Of a stretch of DNA of 28,067 bases, positions 1 to 8,493 are shown piece by piece. A program made the position numbers and the translations under genes. Position 1 is the first letter of the stretch. Every line of letters starts with the position of its first letter. Source of the stretch: an uncultured Acidobacteriota bacterium. Lineage in GTDB: Bacteria > Acidobacteriota > Terriglobia > Terriglobales > CAINCZ01. The notes under the pieces were generated by a model that worked only from the letters and a program-made list of their open reading frames with translations, ran no database searches and had not been told where the DNA came from. The stretch spans positions 1 to 28,067 of the forward strand of contig CAINCZ010000158.1 in NCBI GenBank assembly GCA_903847195.1. The letters are read 5' to 3'.

Positions 1-596
1 ACCGGAAGCTGACTGTGCTGAAAGGCCCGAGCGGCTCGGGAAAAACGACGTTGTTGAGCTTGCTGGGCTGCATGGCCCGTCCGACGAGCGGGCGGGTGGC
101 GGTGGATGGGCGCGAGGTCAGCGGGCTGCCGGAGAAGTTTCTGACCGAGATACGCAGGAAGACGTTTGGGTTTGTGTTCCAGCAGTTCCATTTGGTCAAG
201 GGAATCACAGCACTGGAGAATGTGATGCTGCCGGCGTATCCGATCGGAGAGAGCCACGGGACGCTGAAGAAACGGGCACTGCGTCTGTTTGAACTGTTCG
301 GATTGGAGCAGAAAGTGCAGTCACGGGTGGAGTGGCTTTCCGGCGGCGAGGCACAGCGCGTGGCGATTGCGCGCGCGCTCATCAATGATCCGGCGGTCAT
401 CGTGGCCGACGAGCCGACGGCGCACCTGGACACGAAGCTCTCGGTCGAGTTCATGGAGCTGCTGGGGAGGCTGAAGGCCGAAGGGCGGACGATCATCGTG
501 GCGAGCCATGATCCGCTGGTATATGAGTCGAAAGTGGTGGACCGCATGGTGGCGATGCGCGACGGCCGGGTGGTGCAGGCGGAGGGGCGGTCGTGA
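1..596 (+). CDS. ABC transporter ATP-binding protein, 5'-truncated by window edge
   Basis: This is the nucleotide-binding subunit of an ABC transporter of the MacB/LolD type, acting on the cytoplasmic face of the inner membrane. The frame is open from the first bases, so the start lies upstream of the window. Visible elements, in order, are Walker A GPSGSGKT (bases 24-47), a Q-loop in FVFQQ, the signature [15 protein letters not shown], Walker B VIVADEPT, the D-loop HLD and the H-loop histidine in ASHD. Only the N-terminal strands before Walker A are missing. Its TGA overlaps the GTG start of the next gene (GTGA), which indicates translational coupling to that membrane protein. Family assignment is secure; the substrate is unknown. 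Confidence 0.93.
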   Translation, partial: RKLTVLKGPSGSGKTTLLSLLGCMARPTSGRVAVDGREVSGLPEKFLTEIRRKTFGFVFQQFHLVKGITALENVMLPAYPIGESHGTLKKRALRLFELFGLEQKVQSRVEWLSGGEAQRVAIARALINDPAVIVADEPTAHLDTKLSVEFMELLGRLKAEGRTIIVASHDPLVYESKVVDRMVAMRDGRVVQAEGRS

Positions 597-1585
597 TCTT
601 TTCGCCGGCAATCGTTGCGCTCCTGGCGGGGTCGGCGCTGGTGACGTTGATGTTGGTGTATTCCAGCTGCTACGGCGGGCAGATTCTGCGGCATTGGGAC
701 CTGGCCAGCGGAAGCGAGCGGCAACTGGAGCTGGAGCGGCGGACCAGCCTGATTTCGACAATCATCAGCTACGGTATGGGGTTCCAGGCGTTTCTGCTGG
801 TGCTCTTCATCTATGCGGCGGACCGGCTGGCGCCGTTTTTCACCGGCGCGATGTGCGCCGCCGGAAGCCTGCACGTGAATGGGTGGGGATATCCGGCGAT
901 GCTGCTGAAGGTGCTGAATGTGGTTCTGGCCGGCGTGTGGCTGGTGCTGAACCACACGGACAGCAGCGCGTATGACTATCCGGTGATCAAGGCGAAGTAC
1001 CGTCTGCTGATGCTGATGACTCCGCTCGCGGCGGCCGAGACCTTCGCCCAGACAGCGTACTTCCTCGGACTGAAGCCGAATATTATTACCTCCTGCTGCG
1101 GCACGCTGTTTACGGCGGAGGCGGCAGGCGCGGTGGGGGCGCTGCTGGCTCTGCCGGTCGATCTGATGGAATGGGGATTCGCAGGGCTCCTGCTCCTGAC
1201 GCTGGGACTGGGGATTCACTTCTACAGGCGGGAGCGCGGGGCGGAGGCATTCTCGCTGGTCAGTGCAATCATGTTCCTGGTGAGCGTGTTGGCGGTAATC
1301 TCGTTCATTTCTCCCTATATCTACGAACTGCCGACGCATCACTGCCCGTTCTGCCTGCTGCAGAAAGAATATGGATATATCGGATATCCGATGTATCTCA
1401 GCCTGCTGGTGGCGACCGTGTGCGGGATCGGCACGGGAGCGATCGAGCCGTTTAGGCAGAGGCGGAGCTTGAAGGAGTCGGCGCCTAGGATTCAGAAGAG
1501 GTTAGCGCTGGCGTCGCTGGTAGCTTTCGCGGTGTTCGCGGCGATATCGGTGGCTGAGATCGCTCTGTCGAATTTGAAGATGTAA
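593..1585 (+). CDS. Polytopic membrane protein with CPFC motif, partner of ABC ATPase
   Basis: This 330-residue integral membrane protein has about eight predicted helices (near 5-24, 54-76, 104-121, 137-157, 195-211, 220-245, 266-283 and 304-324). The GTG start at 593 has GGAGG at 581-585, seven bases upstream, and overlaps the ATPase stop. It carries conspicuous cysteines: C26, C88, the pair C168-C169, and a C251-P-F-C254 motif preceded by two histidines in a loop. A CxxC at a membrane face recalls DsbB/VKOR-type thiol chemistry or metal binding, but overall it does not look like either family. Overlap with the ATPase suggests it is the membrane half of that transporter or a dedicated accessory. 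I do not recognise a named family; the function is open. Confidence 0.85.
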   Translation: MIFSPAIVALLAGSALVTLMLVYSSCYGGQILRHWDLASGSERQLELERRTSLISTIISYGMGFQAFLLVLFIYAADRLAPFFTGAMCAAGSLHVNGWGYPAMLLKVLNVVLAGVWLVLNHTDSSAYDYPVIKAKYRLLMLMTPLAAAETFAQTAYFLGLKPNIITSCCGTLFTAEAAGAVGALLALPVDLMEWGFAGLLLLTLGLGIHFYRRERGAEAFSLVSAIMFLVSVLAVISFISPYIYELPTHHCPFCLLQKEYGYIGYPMYLSLLVATVCGIGTGAIEPFRQRRSLKESAPRIQKRLALASLVAFAVFAAISVAEIALSNLKM

Positions 1586-1777
1586 CGATCGGGCGAAGGC
1601 AGAGCGGGGAGCACGGGTCCTAACCGTGCGTGAGCGCGATGCGATTTCCGATAGGGGCTGAAAGGCTGTAACCATTCGCATGGTTTCTGCATTTAATCCA
1701 TGCCGCCGTGAACTGCACGGGTACGCTCGCGTGGTGCTCCCAACCGGGGTGTTGTTGTTGATGAGGAGGATGGGCTT

Positions 1778-3094
1778 ATGAGCGCAGTTGAAGCGCCGGG
1801 GCGGTCGGATTCGGCGGGTGCGCCGTCAAGGCACTCGGTTCATGCCGGGCGCAGCATTCGTCTTTGGGGAATTGTGGTCGGCGCTGCTCTAATTGCAATC
1901 ATTTTCCTGAAACTCCTTCTCCCGCCTGCCGTGCCCGTGACGAAGTTGAAGAAGCTGAACCTGCGCGATGAGGCCAGCGGCACCGGCTTTGTGCGGGCCA
2001 AGGTATCGGTCTCGGTGGGCGCCAAGATCAACGGCATCGTGCTCAAGACCCATGTCGATCAGGGTGACGTGGTCAAGAAGGGGCAGGTGCTGGCCGAGTT
2101 GCAGAATCGCGACCTGCAGAGCCAGGTGGGGCAAGCGATAGGACAGGCCGGGGCGCAGCGGGCGCAACTGAATTCCGCGCGCGCTAACCTTGAGGCCAGC
2201 CGGGCGCGCCTTGATGCCAGTGCGAGCGCGGTCGGCAAAGCGCAGGCGGGAGCGCGACTGGCGGAGATCAACTACAAGCGCGCCGGCGCACTTTTTGAAA
2301 GCGAAATCTGGTCAAGAGAAGCGATGGACTCGGCGGACACGTTGCACACGCAGGCAAGAGAAGATCTGCGCAACGCCGTGTCGCTGAAGAACTCGGCGCA
2401 GGAGCAGGTGCGGGCAGCGGAGGCCGAAGTTGCTGCTGCGGAGCGGAATGCCGCTGTAATGCAAGCAGGAGTGCGGTTGCAGCGGGCGAATCTGGATTAC
2501 ACCATCGTCACCAGCCCGGTGGATGGCTACGTGGTTTCACGCGATCTGGAAGAGGGCGGAACCGTGGTGCCCGGTCTGGCAATCTTCACCGTTGCGCAGT
2601 CGAACGTCATCTGGGTTTCGGTCAACGTGGATGAAAGAGAGACCGGAGGCCTGAAGACTGGCCAGCCGGCCACCATCACACTGCGCTCGGCCCCGGGCAA
2701 AAGCTTTGCGGGCAAGGTAGCGCGGGTGGCGCGGCAGGCCGATCCGGTGACGGAAGAAGTCGTGGTTGACGTTGCATTTGCCGAGCAGGTTGCCGACCTC
2801 AAGCTCAATGAAACGGCCGAGGTCCACATCCTGAAGTCGGAGAAGCAGGGAGCTTCCGCTTTACGCCAGACTGCGATCGTGGAGCGCCGCGGGCAGAGCG
2901 GAGTGTGGGTGGTGCGCCAGGGACGCCTGCAGTGGCAACCAGTTCGTTTGGGTATGCGTGACAAGGAGGGCTGGAGCGAAGTGCTCGAGGGGCTGACGGA
3001 GTCGGATCAGGTGTTGCTTCAGTCAGCGGCAAATCGCTTGAAGGCCGGTCAGCGGGTGCGCACACGACTGGTGGATGGCGCGGCCGGCGAGTAG
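1778..3094 (+). CDS. HlyD/RND-type periplasmic adaptor (membrane fusion protein)
   Basis: This is a 438-residue efflux adaptor that would link an inner-membrane pump to an outer-membrane channel. One N-terminal transmembrane anchor lies at about 30-48. It is followed by the first lipoyl half (about 69-117), a long alanine/glutamine-rich coiled-coil hairpin (about 118-235), the second lipoyl half beginning TSPVDGYVV, then a beta-barrel and a C-terminal membrane-proximal domain. The ATG at 1778 has AGGAGG at 1764-1769, eight bases upstream. The 192-base gap before it holds only a weak hairpin (GCACGG 1611-1616 / CCGTGC 1624-1629), so it may have its own promoter. The next gene starts seven bases after its stop and encodes a MacB-like permease, so a MacA-like role is likely. 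Confidence 0.92.
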   Translation: MSAVEAPGRSDSAGAPSRHSVHAGRSIRLWGIVVGAALIAIIFLKLLLPPAVPVTKLKKLNLRDEASGTGFVRAKVSVSVGAKINGIVLKTHVDQGDVVKKGQVLAELQNRDLQSQVGQAIGQAGAQRAQLNSARANLEASRARLDASASAVGKAQAGARLAEINYKRAGALFESEIWSREAMDSADTLHTQAREDLRNAVSLKNSAQEQVRAAEAEVAAAERNAAVMQAGVRLQRANLDYTIVTSPVDGYVVSRDLEEGGTVVPGLAIFTVAQSNVIWVSVNVDERETGGLKTGQPATITLRSAPGKSFAGKVARVARQADPVTEEVVVDVAFAEQVADLKLNETAEVHILKSEKQGASALRQTAIVERRGQSGVWVVRQGRLQWQPVRLGMRDKEGWSEVLEGLTESDQVLLQSAANRLKAGQRVRTRLVDGAAGE

Positions 3095-3101
3095 GGCAAC
3101 C

Positions 3102-4307
3102 ATGAATCTGGCAATACGCGACATTCGCCGGCATAAGCTGCGCTTCGTTCTGACTTGCGTTGGGCTGGGCTTGCTCCTCAGCGTGGTCATGGCGATGAGC
3201 GGGATTTATCGCGGGCTGATTCACGACACCACGCAAGTGATTGAGAGCACCGCCGCCGACTTGTGGGTAGTGCAGAAGGACACGCGCGGGCCGTTTGCCG
3301 AAGGCTCGCGGTTTCCTGAAGATATCGAACGTGCCGTCGCGGCGGTAAACGGGGTGCGCCGGGCAGCCCCGGTTTCCTTCCAATATGTACAGATTCCGCG
3401 GGGCAAGAATACCCTGCGGTTGTTCCTGATCGGATACAAGGCCGGCTCACTCGGTGGGCCGGCGGTCATGGTCGCTGGCCGCGGCATCAGCAGCAAGCAC
3501 TACGAGATGGTGGTAGACCAGAAGGCGGGATTCGCCGTTGGCGAGGCCATTCACCTGGGGTTGGAAGAGTACCGCATTGTCGGCCTGACGCGAGGGATGG
3601 CGTCGCCGTCGGGCGATCCGGTAGCATTCGTCTCGCTGGCGGACGCGCAGGTAATCCAGTTCCAGATGGACAACGATGCCATCCGCAACAACCGCCAGCG
3701 GGTGGTGGCAACCTACGCGCAACTGAACGCGCTGAATCCGCTGCTGCGCGACAAGGCCACGAAGAAGGCGCTGGCTGCGGCCGAGAGTCCGCACTACGCC
3801 AACGCAATTGTGGCCGAGTTGCACGACGCCGGGACGGCGGCATCGGTAGCGAGCACGATCCGGCGATGGAACCACTACCAGGTTTACACGACCGAGGAGC
3901 AGAGGCAGTTGCTGTCGCAAGGTTTCATTGAGCGCTCGAAGATGCAACTGTGGCTGTTTCGCACGATCCTGGTGATCGTCTCGGGCGTGATCGTGGCGCT
4001 GATTATTTACACGCTCACGATGGACAAGCTGCGCGAGATAGCAACCCTCAAGATCATCGGCGCGGCCGACCGGACGATCGTGACGATGATTATGCAGCAA
4101 TCGCTGCTGCTGGGGCTGATCGGATTCACTATCGGATACCTGGTAATTGCGAACACCTACACAATTTATCCGCGTACGGTGGTAATCGAGCAGGCCGATA
4201 TGCTCGCCCTTTTTGCCGTCGTGATGGCGATCTGCGTGGTGGCGAGTTTGCTGGGAATCTGGCGGGCGCTGAAAGTGGATGCGGCCACGGCGCTGAGTGG
4301 AGGCTGA
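3102..4307 (+). CDS. ABC transporter permease, FtsX/MacB family
   Basis: This is a 401-residue permease with the MacB layout. TM1 lies at about 14-33, a large periplasmic domain at about 34-280, and three C-terminal helices at about 286-307, 327-350 and 366-388. The stretch KLREIATLKIIGA after TM2 is the coupling region typical of FtsX-domain permeases. An in-frame ATG at 3075 would overlap the adaptor gene, but the typical N-terminus MNLAIRDIRRHKLRF begins at 3102, with a modest AGGG just upstream, so I place the start there. It lies between its adaptor and an ATPase (4311), giving a complete MacAB-like set made of separate permease and ATPase polypeptides. The substrate is not visible from the sequence. 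Confidence 0.92.
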   Translation: MNLAIRDIRRHKLRFVLTCVGLGLLLSVVMAMSGIYRGLIHDTTQVIESTAADLWVVQKDTRGPFAEGSRFPEDIERAVAAVNGVRRAAPVSFQYVQIPRGKNTLRLFLIGYKAGSLGGPAVMVAGRGISSKHYEMVVDQKAGFAVGEAIHLGLEEYRIVGLTRGMASPSGDPVAFVSLADAQVIQFQMDNDAIRNNRQRVVATYAQLNALNPLLRDKATKKALAAAESPHYANAIVAELHDAGTAASVASTIRRWNHYQVYTTEEQRQLLSQGFIERSKMQLWLFRTILVIVSGVIVALIIYTLTMDKLREIATLKIIGAADRTIVTMIMQQSLLLGLIGFTIGYLVIANTYTIYPRTVVIEQADMLALFAVVMAICVVASLLGIWRALKVDAATALSGG

Positions 4308-4310
4308 GCG

Positions 4311-4985
4311 GTGGAAGTGGTGCGAGTGGAGAGCCTGTCAAAAATCTACGGTGAGGGCTACACACGTACGGTGGCCCTGGCCGACGCCAGCCTGAGCGTG
4401 CGTCAGGGAGAGTTGGTGGCGCTACTCGGCCCCAGCGGTTCAGGGAAGACCACGCTGCTGACTTCGATCTGCTGCATCAACCAACCGACGAGCGGACGAA
4501 TCGACTTGGACGGAATGCGCCTTTACGACAACGGATGGACTGGGGTGGATGTGCGTGCCGTAAGGCGGGAGAAGATTGGCGTGATCTTCCAGTCCTACAA
4601 CTTGATTCCATTCCTCAATGTATTTGAAAACGTGCAACTGATTCTGAACCTGAACCATGTTTCCGAAGCGGAAGCGCAGAGGAAAACCTGGGAGCTTCTT
4701 GAGTATCTCGAAATCAGCAGCCGGGCACATCATTACCCTGGCGAGATTTCAGGTGGCGAGCAGCAACGCGTGGCGATTGCGCGCGCGTTGGCCAACAATC
4801 CGAAGGTCGTGCTGGCCGACGAACCGACGGCGGCGCTGGACACGGAGCGCGGCAAGACTGTGATGAGCCTGCTAAAGACGCTGACTCGAGAACGGCAGAC
4901 GGCAGTGATTGTCGTGACGCACGACGCGCGCATGGTGGAGGGATTCGATACCGTTTATCGAATGGCGGATGGGAAAATCCAGTAG
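4311..4985 (+). CDS. ABC transporter ATP-binding protein (MacB/LolD type)
   Basis: This 224-residue ATPase is the energising partner of the preceding permease. Walker A GPSGSGKT is at residues 40-47, the Q-loop Q94, the signature SGGEQ at 147-151, Walker B VVLADE at 166-171, the D-loop ALD at 175-177 and the H-loop H204. All catalytic motifs are intact and the length is normal for the family. The GTG start at 4311 has GGAGG at 4299-4303, inside the end of the permease gene, seven bases upstream. The three-base gap to the permease stop indicates one operon with the adaptor and permease. Confidence 0.94.
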   Translation: MEVVRVESLSKIYGEGYTRTVALADASLSVRQGELVALLGPSGSGKTTLLTSICCINQPTSGRIDLDGMRLYDNGWTGVDVRAVRREKIGVIFQSYNLIPFLNVFENVQLILNLNHVSEAEAQRKTWELLEYLEISSRAHHYPGEISGGEQQRVAIARALANNPKVVLADEPTAALDTERGKTVMSLLKTLTRERQTAVIVVTHDARMVEGFDTVYRMADGKIQ

Positions 4986-5242
4986 CGCGGCACGGATGGC
5001 AGGAAGCGCCGCCACGGCTCCATGGCCCTCCGCATGAAATCGCACAATCTGCGGACAAAAGTCTCGTTGCCCAAACGCCAGGGGATGTTTCAGTTTTCCT
5101 CGTCCTCCAATTGCTCGTTACGCGCCTGCTGGCCGATCAGTATGGCAGGCGAACGCTGCGAGATTTTGTTGTGGCTGGCTAGCGAAATGCCTGATCGCAC
5201 AGGTTGTTACAGAAAGACACAAGTTGCATAGGAGGCGGGAGG

Positions 5243-5368
5243 ATGGACGTTCTCGGAATGGGTGGCCCCGGCAGGAATGGGTCACACCAGAGTTTCGAGA
5301 CGATGACGTACGACAGGCGCGGGCAGGCGTCCCTGACGGATGCGCGCGGGGCAACAAAGGTAAGATAA
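5243..5368 (+). CDS. Possible small ORF (41 aa) with strong ribosome binding site
   Basis: This lies in the 455-base stretch between the ATPase stop and the permease start at 5441, which otherwise holds no clear gene, terminator or promoter that I can defend. GGAGG at 5231-5235 sits seven bases ahead of an ATG, and a second GGGAGG abuts that ATG. The frame encodes 41 residues, starting MDVLGMGGPGRNGSH and ending in TAA. It is hydrophilic, has no transmembrane segment or cysteine and matches nothing I recognise. It could be a regulatory leader peptide for the downstream permease/thioredoxin pair, a real small protein, or chance. Confidence 0.3.
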   Translation: MDVLGMGGPGRNGSHQSFETMTYDRRGQASLTDARGATKVR

Positions 5369-5440
5369 GGCAGTGAATGTAACATCTAGCTGTCGACTGC
5401 ATTGAGTAATACAGAGACAGACAAGCTGGTGAGGGCAATC

Positions 5441-6505
5441 ATGGGAAGCAGTGCGGCGGAGGCGGTTGCAGGGCCGGGGAAAGGCGGGGGACGCTTGAAG
5501 CGGCAGGTGGTGGTTGGGTTGGCAGGAGTGGTGGCATGGTGGGCCGTTTACACACATCTCGGCGCGGCGGCGGATTGGCTGGTCTTTTCGCTGCTTCGGC
5601 TGGAGCCTGGCAGCCATCTCGGATCTGCCGTTCAGTTTTTCCTGTTTGAAGTCCCCAAGGTGCTGATGCTGTTGATGCTGGTGGTCTTCGGCGTCGGCAT
5701 CGTGCGGTCGTTCTTCACGCCGGAGCGAACCCGGGCGCTGCTGGTGCGGCGCGGCGAATCTGCCGGCAATGTGCTGGCCGCTCTGCTGGGAGTCGTAACG
5801 CCGTTTTGTTCCTGTTCCGCCGTGCCGCTTTTCATCGGATTCGTCACCACGGGGGTCCCGCTGGGCGTGACCTTCTCGTTCCTGATCTCGGCGCCGATGG
5901 TGAACGAGATTGCGCTGGTGCTGCTGTTCGGACTGTTTGGCTGGCGGGTGGCCGCGATTTACGCGGTTACGGGCCTGATCATCGCGGTGCTGGCCGGTTG
6001 GACAATCGGCCGCATGAAACTTGAGAGATATGTCGAGCCGTGGGTGTACGAGGTACCCGCGGGCGGCGGTACTGAGAGCAGCGGGCTCTCGTGGGCCGAG
6101 CGGATTCGGTGCGGGCAGGATGCCGTGCGCGACATCGTCGGGAAGGTCTGGCCGTTTGTGTTGCTAGGCATAGCGGTGGGTGCGGGCATTCACGGCTATG
6201 TGCCGGAGAACTTCATGGCGTCTATCATGGGCAGGGATGCCTGGTGGTCGGTGCCGCTGGCCGTTCTGATCGGAGTACCGATGTACTCCAACGCGGCCGG
6301 AATCATACCGGTGGTGCAGGCGTTACTGGGCAAAGGCGCGGCGCTGGGAACCGTGCTGGCGTTCATGATGTCTGTGATCGGGCTGTCGCTGCCAGAGACG
6401 ATCATCCTGCGCAAGGTGCTGCGGCCGCAACTAATCGCCGTCTTCGTGGGAGTAGTGGCAGCGGGAATTCTGGTGGTCGGCTACATCTTCAATCTCATAC
6501 TATAA
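5441..6505 (+). CDS. ArsP/YraQ-type permease (DUF318)
   Basis: This 354-residue inner-membrane permease belongs to the ArsP_1/DUF318 family, some members of which export trivalent organoarsenicals. The diagnostic motif FCSCSAVPL (C123, C125) lies in a membrane helix and is followed by a conserved SFLISAPMVNEI segment. A second half carries the repeat-like GVPMYSNAAG and SLPE motifs. Two halves of about four helices each are separated by a hydrophilic loop (about residues 190-220). The frame is open from a TTG at 5402, but ATG 5441 preceded by GAGGG (5431-5435) is the better start. The thioredoxin-like gene begins 10 bases after its stop, a common pairing for this family. Organoarsenical export is plausible; the substrate is unproven. 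Confidence 0.92.
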   Translation: MGSSAAEAVAGPGKGGGRLKRQVVVGLAGVVAWWAVYTHLGAAADWLVFSLLRLEPGSHLGSAVQFFLFEVPKVLMLLMLVVFGVGIVRSFFTPERTRALLVRRGESAGNVLAALLGVVTPFCSCSAVPLFIGFVTTGVPLGVTFSFLISAPMVNEIALVLLFGLFGWRVAAIYAVTGLIIAVLAGWTIGRMKLERYVEPWVYEVPAGGGTESSGLSWAERIRCGQDAVRDIVGKVWPFVLLGIAVGAGIHGYVPENFMASIMGRDAWWSVPLAVLIGVPMYSNAAGIIPVVQALLGKGAALGTVLAFMMSVIGLSLPETIILRKVLRPQLIAVFVGVVAAGILVVGYIFNLIL

Positions 6506-6515
6506 AGGGGCATTC

Positions 6516-6749
6516 ATGCTGAAGATAACGGTATACGGACCGGGTTGTGCCAAGTGCAAGGAGACGGAGAAGCGCGTCCGCCAGGCAGTGGAGCGGGCAG
6601 GAGTGGAAGCGCAAGTGACGCATGCCACCGATTTTGCGGAGATGGCCAGAGCCGGGGTACTGATGACGCCGGCGGTGGCCGTCGACGGGGTCATCAAGAA
6701 AGCCGGCAGCGTACCCAGCGAGGAAGAGATCTCAACCTGGCTGCGTTAA
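6516..6749 (+). CDS. Thioredoxin-family small redox-active disulfide protein
   Basis: This 77-residue cytoplasmic protein has a thioredoxin/glutaredoxin fold of the small MTH895-like (redox-active disulfide protein 2) type. The active site is GPGCAKC near the N-terminus (C11, C14). The cis-proline loop appears as MTPAVAVDG, and the sequence ends in a short helix. AGGGG at 6506-6510 sits five bases before the ATG, and it follows the DUF318 permease by 10 bases. In many genomes the two are paired, and it probably keeps a permease thiol or its cargo reduced. A GC-rich hairpin directly downstream would end this unit. Confidence 0.9.
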   Translation: MLKITVYGPGCAKCKETEKRVRQAVERAGVEAQVTHATDFAEMARAGVLMTPAVAVDGVIKKAGSVPSEEEISTWLR

Positions 6750-6760
6750 CCTGAAGCTAA

Positions 6761-6797
6761 CGCAGGCTGCTCCGAAGCCTTTGGGCGGCAGCCTGCG
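6761..6797 (+). terminator. Stem-loop after the thioredoxin gene
   Basis: CGCAGGCTGC (6761-6770) pairs perfectly with GCAGCCTGCG (6788-6797), giving a 10-bp stem with a 17-base loop, 11 bases past the stop codon. The following CATCTAATTCC has no real T-tract, so it is a weak intrinsic terminator at best, but its position at the end of the + strand unit fits. Confidence 0.5.
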
Positions 6798-6965
6798 CAT
6801 CTAATTCCTCTCACGGCAAGAAGCGTTGGTTTTGCCGGGAGTCCTTAACCGTGCCGATCGCACGAAGATCAAGAGCCTCTTATTCTCGCCGTCTCGCCCG
6901 GGTTTCTTTCCTCATTGCTCCCTCATCACAATCGACAAAGGATGCTGTACGACCACAGGGTTCGC

Positions 6966-7010
6966 GCTCGCTCCGCAGCCGACCAGCAGCGCTGGTCGCA
7001 GAGAGCGAGC
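6966..7010. repeat. Nested inverted repeat between convergent genes
   Basis: The outer arms GCTCGCTC (6966-6973) and GAGCGAGC (7003-7010) enclose inner arms CGACCAGC (6980-6987) and GCTGGTCG (6991-6998) with a three-base loop. Both arm pairs are perfect and are separated by a small unequal internal loop. It lies in the 342-base convergent gap 6750-7091, where I see no gene. A smaller stem, CGGCAA (6814-6819) with TTGCCG (6832-6837), precedes it. It could be a bidirectional terminator or a copy of a dispersed palindrome. Confidence 0.6.
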
Positions 7011-7091
7011 ACGAAGATCTGGATTCACGATCTGACCGCGTAACGCCTTAAAGGTCCGCTTTCGTCAGCCCCTTCTATGAGCTGCTTGTCT

Positions 7092-8336
7092 CTATGTGCG
7101 CGCCTTCAACTCCTGGTCCAGATTGCCCACCACCACGCCGTACCCGAAGCAGGAAACCAGCGTCACTCCAGCCGTTACCAGCAGCGCGACGCGGAAGTCG
7201 CCGGCTGCCGTAATCAAGAGCCCGGTGACGATCGGCGCAAACGAACCGCCGACATTTCCCCCGAAGTTCTGCAACGAAACCAGCGATGAGACGATATGCG
7301 GCGGCGCGACGTCCACCGCCATGGAAGAGAGTGAAGCTGTCGAGAAACTGAATCCGGCAACCGCCAGCGTGAGGAATGCAATCGCCAGCCATAGCCCGCT
7401 GGTGTAGGCGGCGAGCAAGGTGAAAACCGCAGCAGCCAGCAATCCACCCACGGTGAGCGACTTGCGCACGACCGTCACGCGCATCCCGCGCGCCACCAGG
7501 CGGTCGCTTACCCATCCTCCGAACAGCGTCACCAGGATGCCGATGACGAACGGCAGCATCCCGACCCATCCGCTCGTCAGGATGGACATCTTGCGCTGCA
7601 ATACCAGGTATCCCGGAAGCCAGGTTGCGAATACGTAGTAGGTGTACAGGTAACCGGCCTGCCCAAGCATGATGCCCCAGGTCGTCCGGTACTTCAGCAG
7701 TGTTGACCAGCGAATGTTGCTCTTGGCCATCGCTGGCGTAGCCCCCGCTCCCTTATAGGAGAGCAGGAACCAGATAATCCAGATGAAGCCCAAGGCGCCT
7801 GTGATGTAAAAAACTGACGGCAGGCCCCAGGTGTGCAGCAATACCGACGCAAACGGTATTCCGAGAGCCAGGCCTACTTTGTTGCCGGCAAAAAACGTTG
7901 CAATCACCGAGGCCCGCTGGGTCTTCGGGAATGTCTCAAGGATAACGCGCTGTCCGGCGGGGATCATCGGGCCTTCGCCCACACCAACCAGTCCGCGATA
8001 CGCGGCCAACGGCGCAAACGCCACCGTCGTCCCGCACAGCACCGTGGCAATCGACCACAGCAGTACGCCCGCCGTGTAGCCAATGCGAGGGCGCACCTTG
8101 TCCACAAAAGGACCAGAAGGCAGCAGTGATACGGTGTAAACCCAGTTGAAAATCGAAAACAGCAGGCCTAGCAGAGCCGGAGTGTAATGATACTGCTTGA
8201 TCAGCACGGGTACGGCTACCGAAAGGTTCACCCGGTCGATGAAAGCGATCATCTGCGAGGCTGCGAGCAGAAAGATGATGTTCCAACGGTACGCAGTCGA
8301 ATACGATGGAGCAGTAACTGGAGCAGCTGAGGCCAT
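7092..8336 (-). CDS. MFS transporter, ACS (anion:cation symporter)-like
   Basis: This 414-residue, twelve-helix major facilitator resembles the ACS branch (hexuronate, glucarate, phthalate and similar organic anions). The first helix ends in AFIDRVNLSVAVP, a family hallmark, and the loop GPFVDKVRPRIG is the motif-A equivalent. VGEGPMIPAG in helix 4 is also characteristic. The frame is open to 8372, but ATG 8336 has GGAGGA eight bases upstream, so I use it. It is the last gene of the leftward catabolic series, 157 bases after the MmgE/PrpD gene; a small hairpin in that gap may reduce its expression. It probably imports a carboxylate substrate of the pathway. Confidence 0.9.
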   Translation of the reverse strand: MASAAPVTAPSYSTAYRWNIIFLLAASQMIAFIDRVNLSVAVPVLIKQYHYTPALLGLLFSIFNWVYTVSLLPSGPFVDKVRPRIGYTAGVLLWSIATVLCGTTVAFAPLAAYRGLVGVGEGPMIPAGQRVILETFPKTQRASVIATFFAGNKVGLALGIPFASVLLHTWGLPSVFYITGALGFIWIIWFLLSYKGAGATPAMAKSNIRWSTLLKYRTTWGIMLGQAGYLYTYYVFATWLPGYLVLQRKMSILTSGWVGMLPFVIGILVTLFGGWVSDRLVARGMRVTVVRKSLTVGGLLAAAVFTLLAAYTSGLWLAIAFLTLAVAGFSFSTASLSSMAVDVAPPHIVSSLVSLQNFGGNVGGSFAPIVTGLLITAAGDFRVALLVTAGVTLVSCFGYGVVVGNLDQELKART

Positions 8337-8463
8337 TTTGGGGGTCCTCCAAAAATTAAATCTCGATGACAAACCACGGGCCGGAAGCTTGCTTTTCTTG
8401 AAAACGGTCCTAGTGCCTCAATAAAATCCCGAGTTACCTTGCCACTTTGCCTGACCTTCATTG

Positions 8464-8480
8464 ACCTGCCGAAGGCAGGT
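8464..8480 (-). other. Small perfect hairpin between MmgE/PrpD and MFS genes
   Basis: ACCTGCC (8464-8470) pairs with GGCAGGT (8474-8480) around a three-base loop, 14 bases beyond the MmgE/PrpD stop on the - strand. No T-tract follows, so it is more likely an mRNA-stability or partial-attenuation element than a full terminator. Confidence 0.4.
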
Positions 8481-8493
8481 TCCTCGCCGTCCG

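Noticed and set aside
1611..1629. Hairpin GCACGG/CCGTGC as terminator after the cysteine-bearing membrane protein
   Set aside because: Only six base pairs and no T-tract; mentioned as a weak structure only.
5204..5232. Promoter with TTGTTA as -35 before the small ORF
   Set aside because: No acceptable -10 sequence occurs 16-18 bases downstream.
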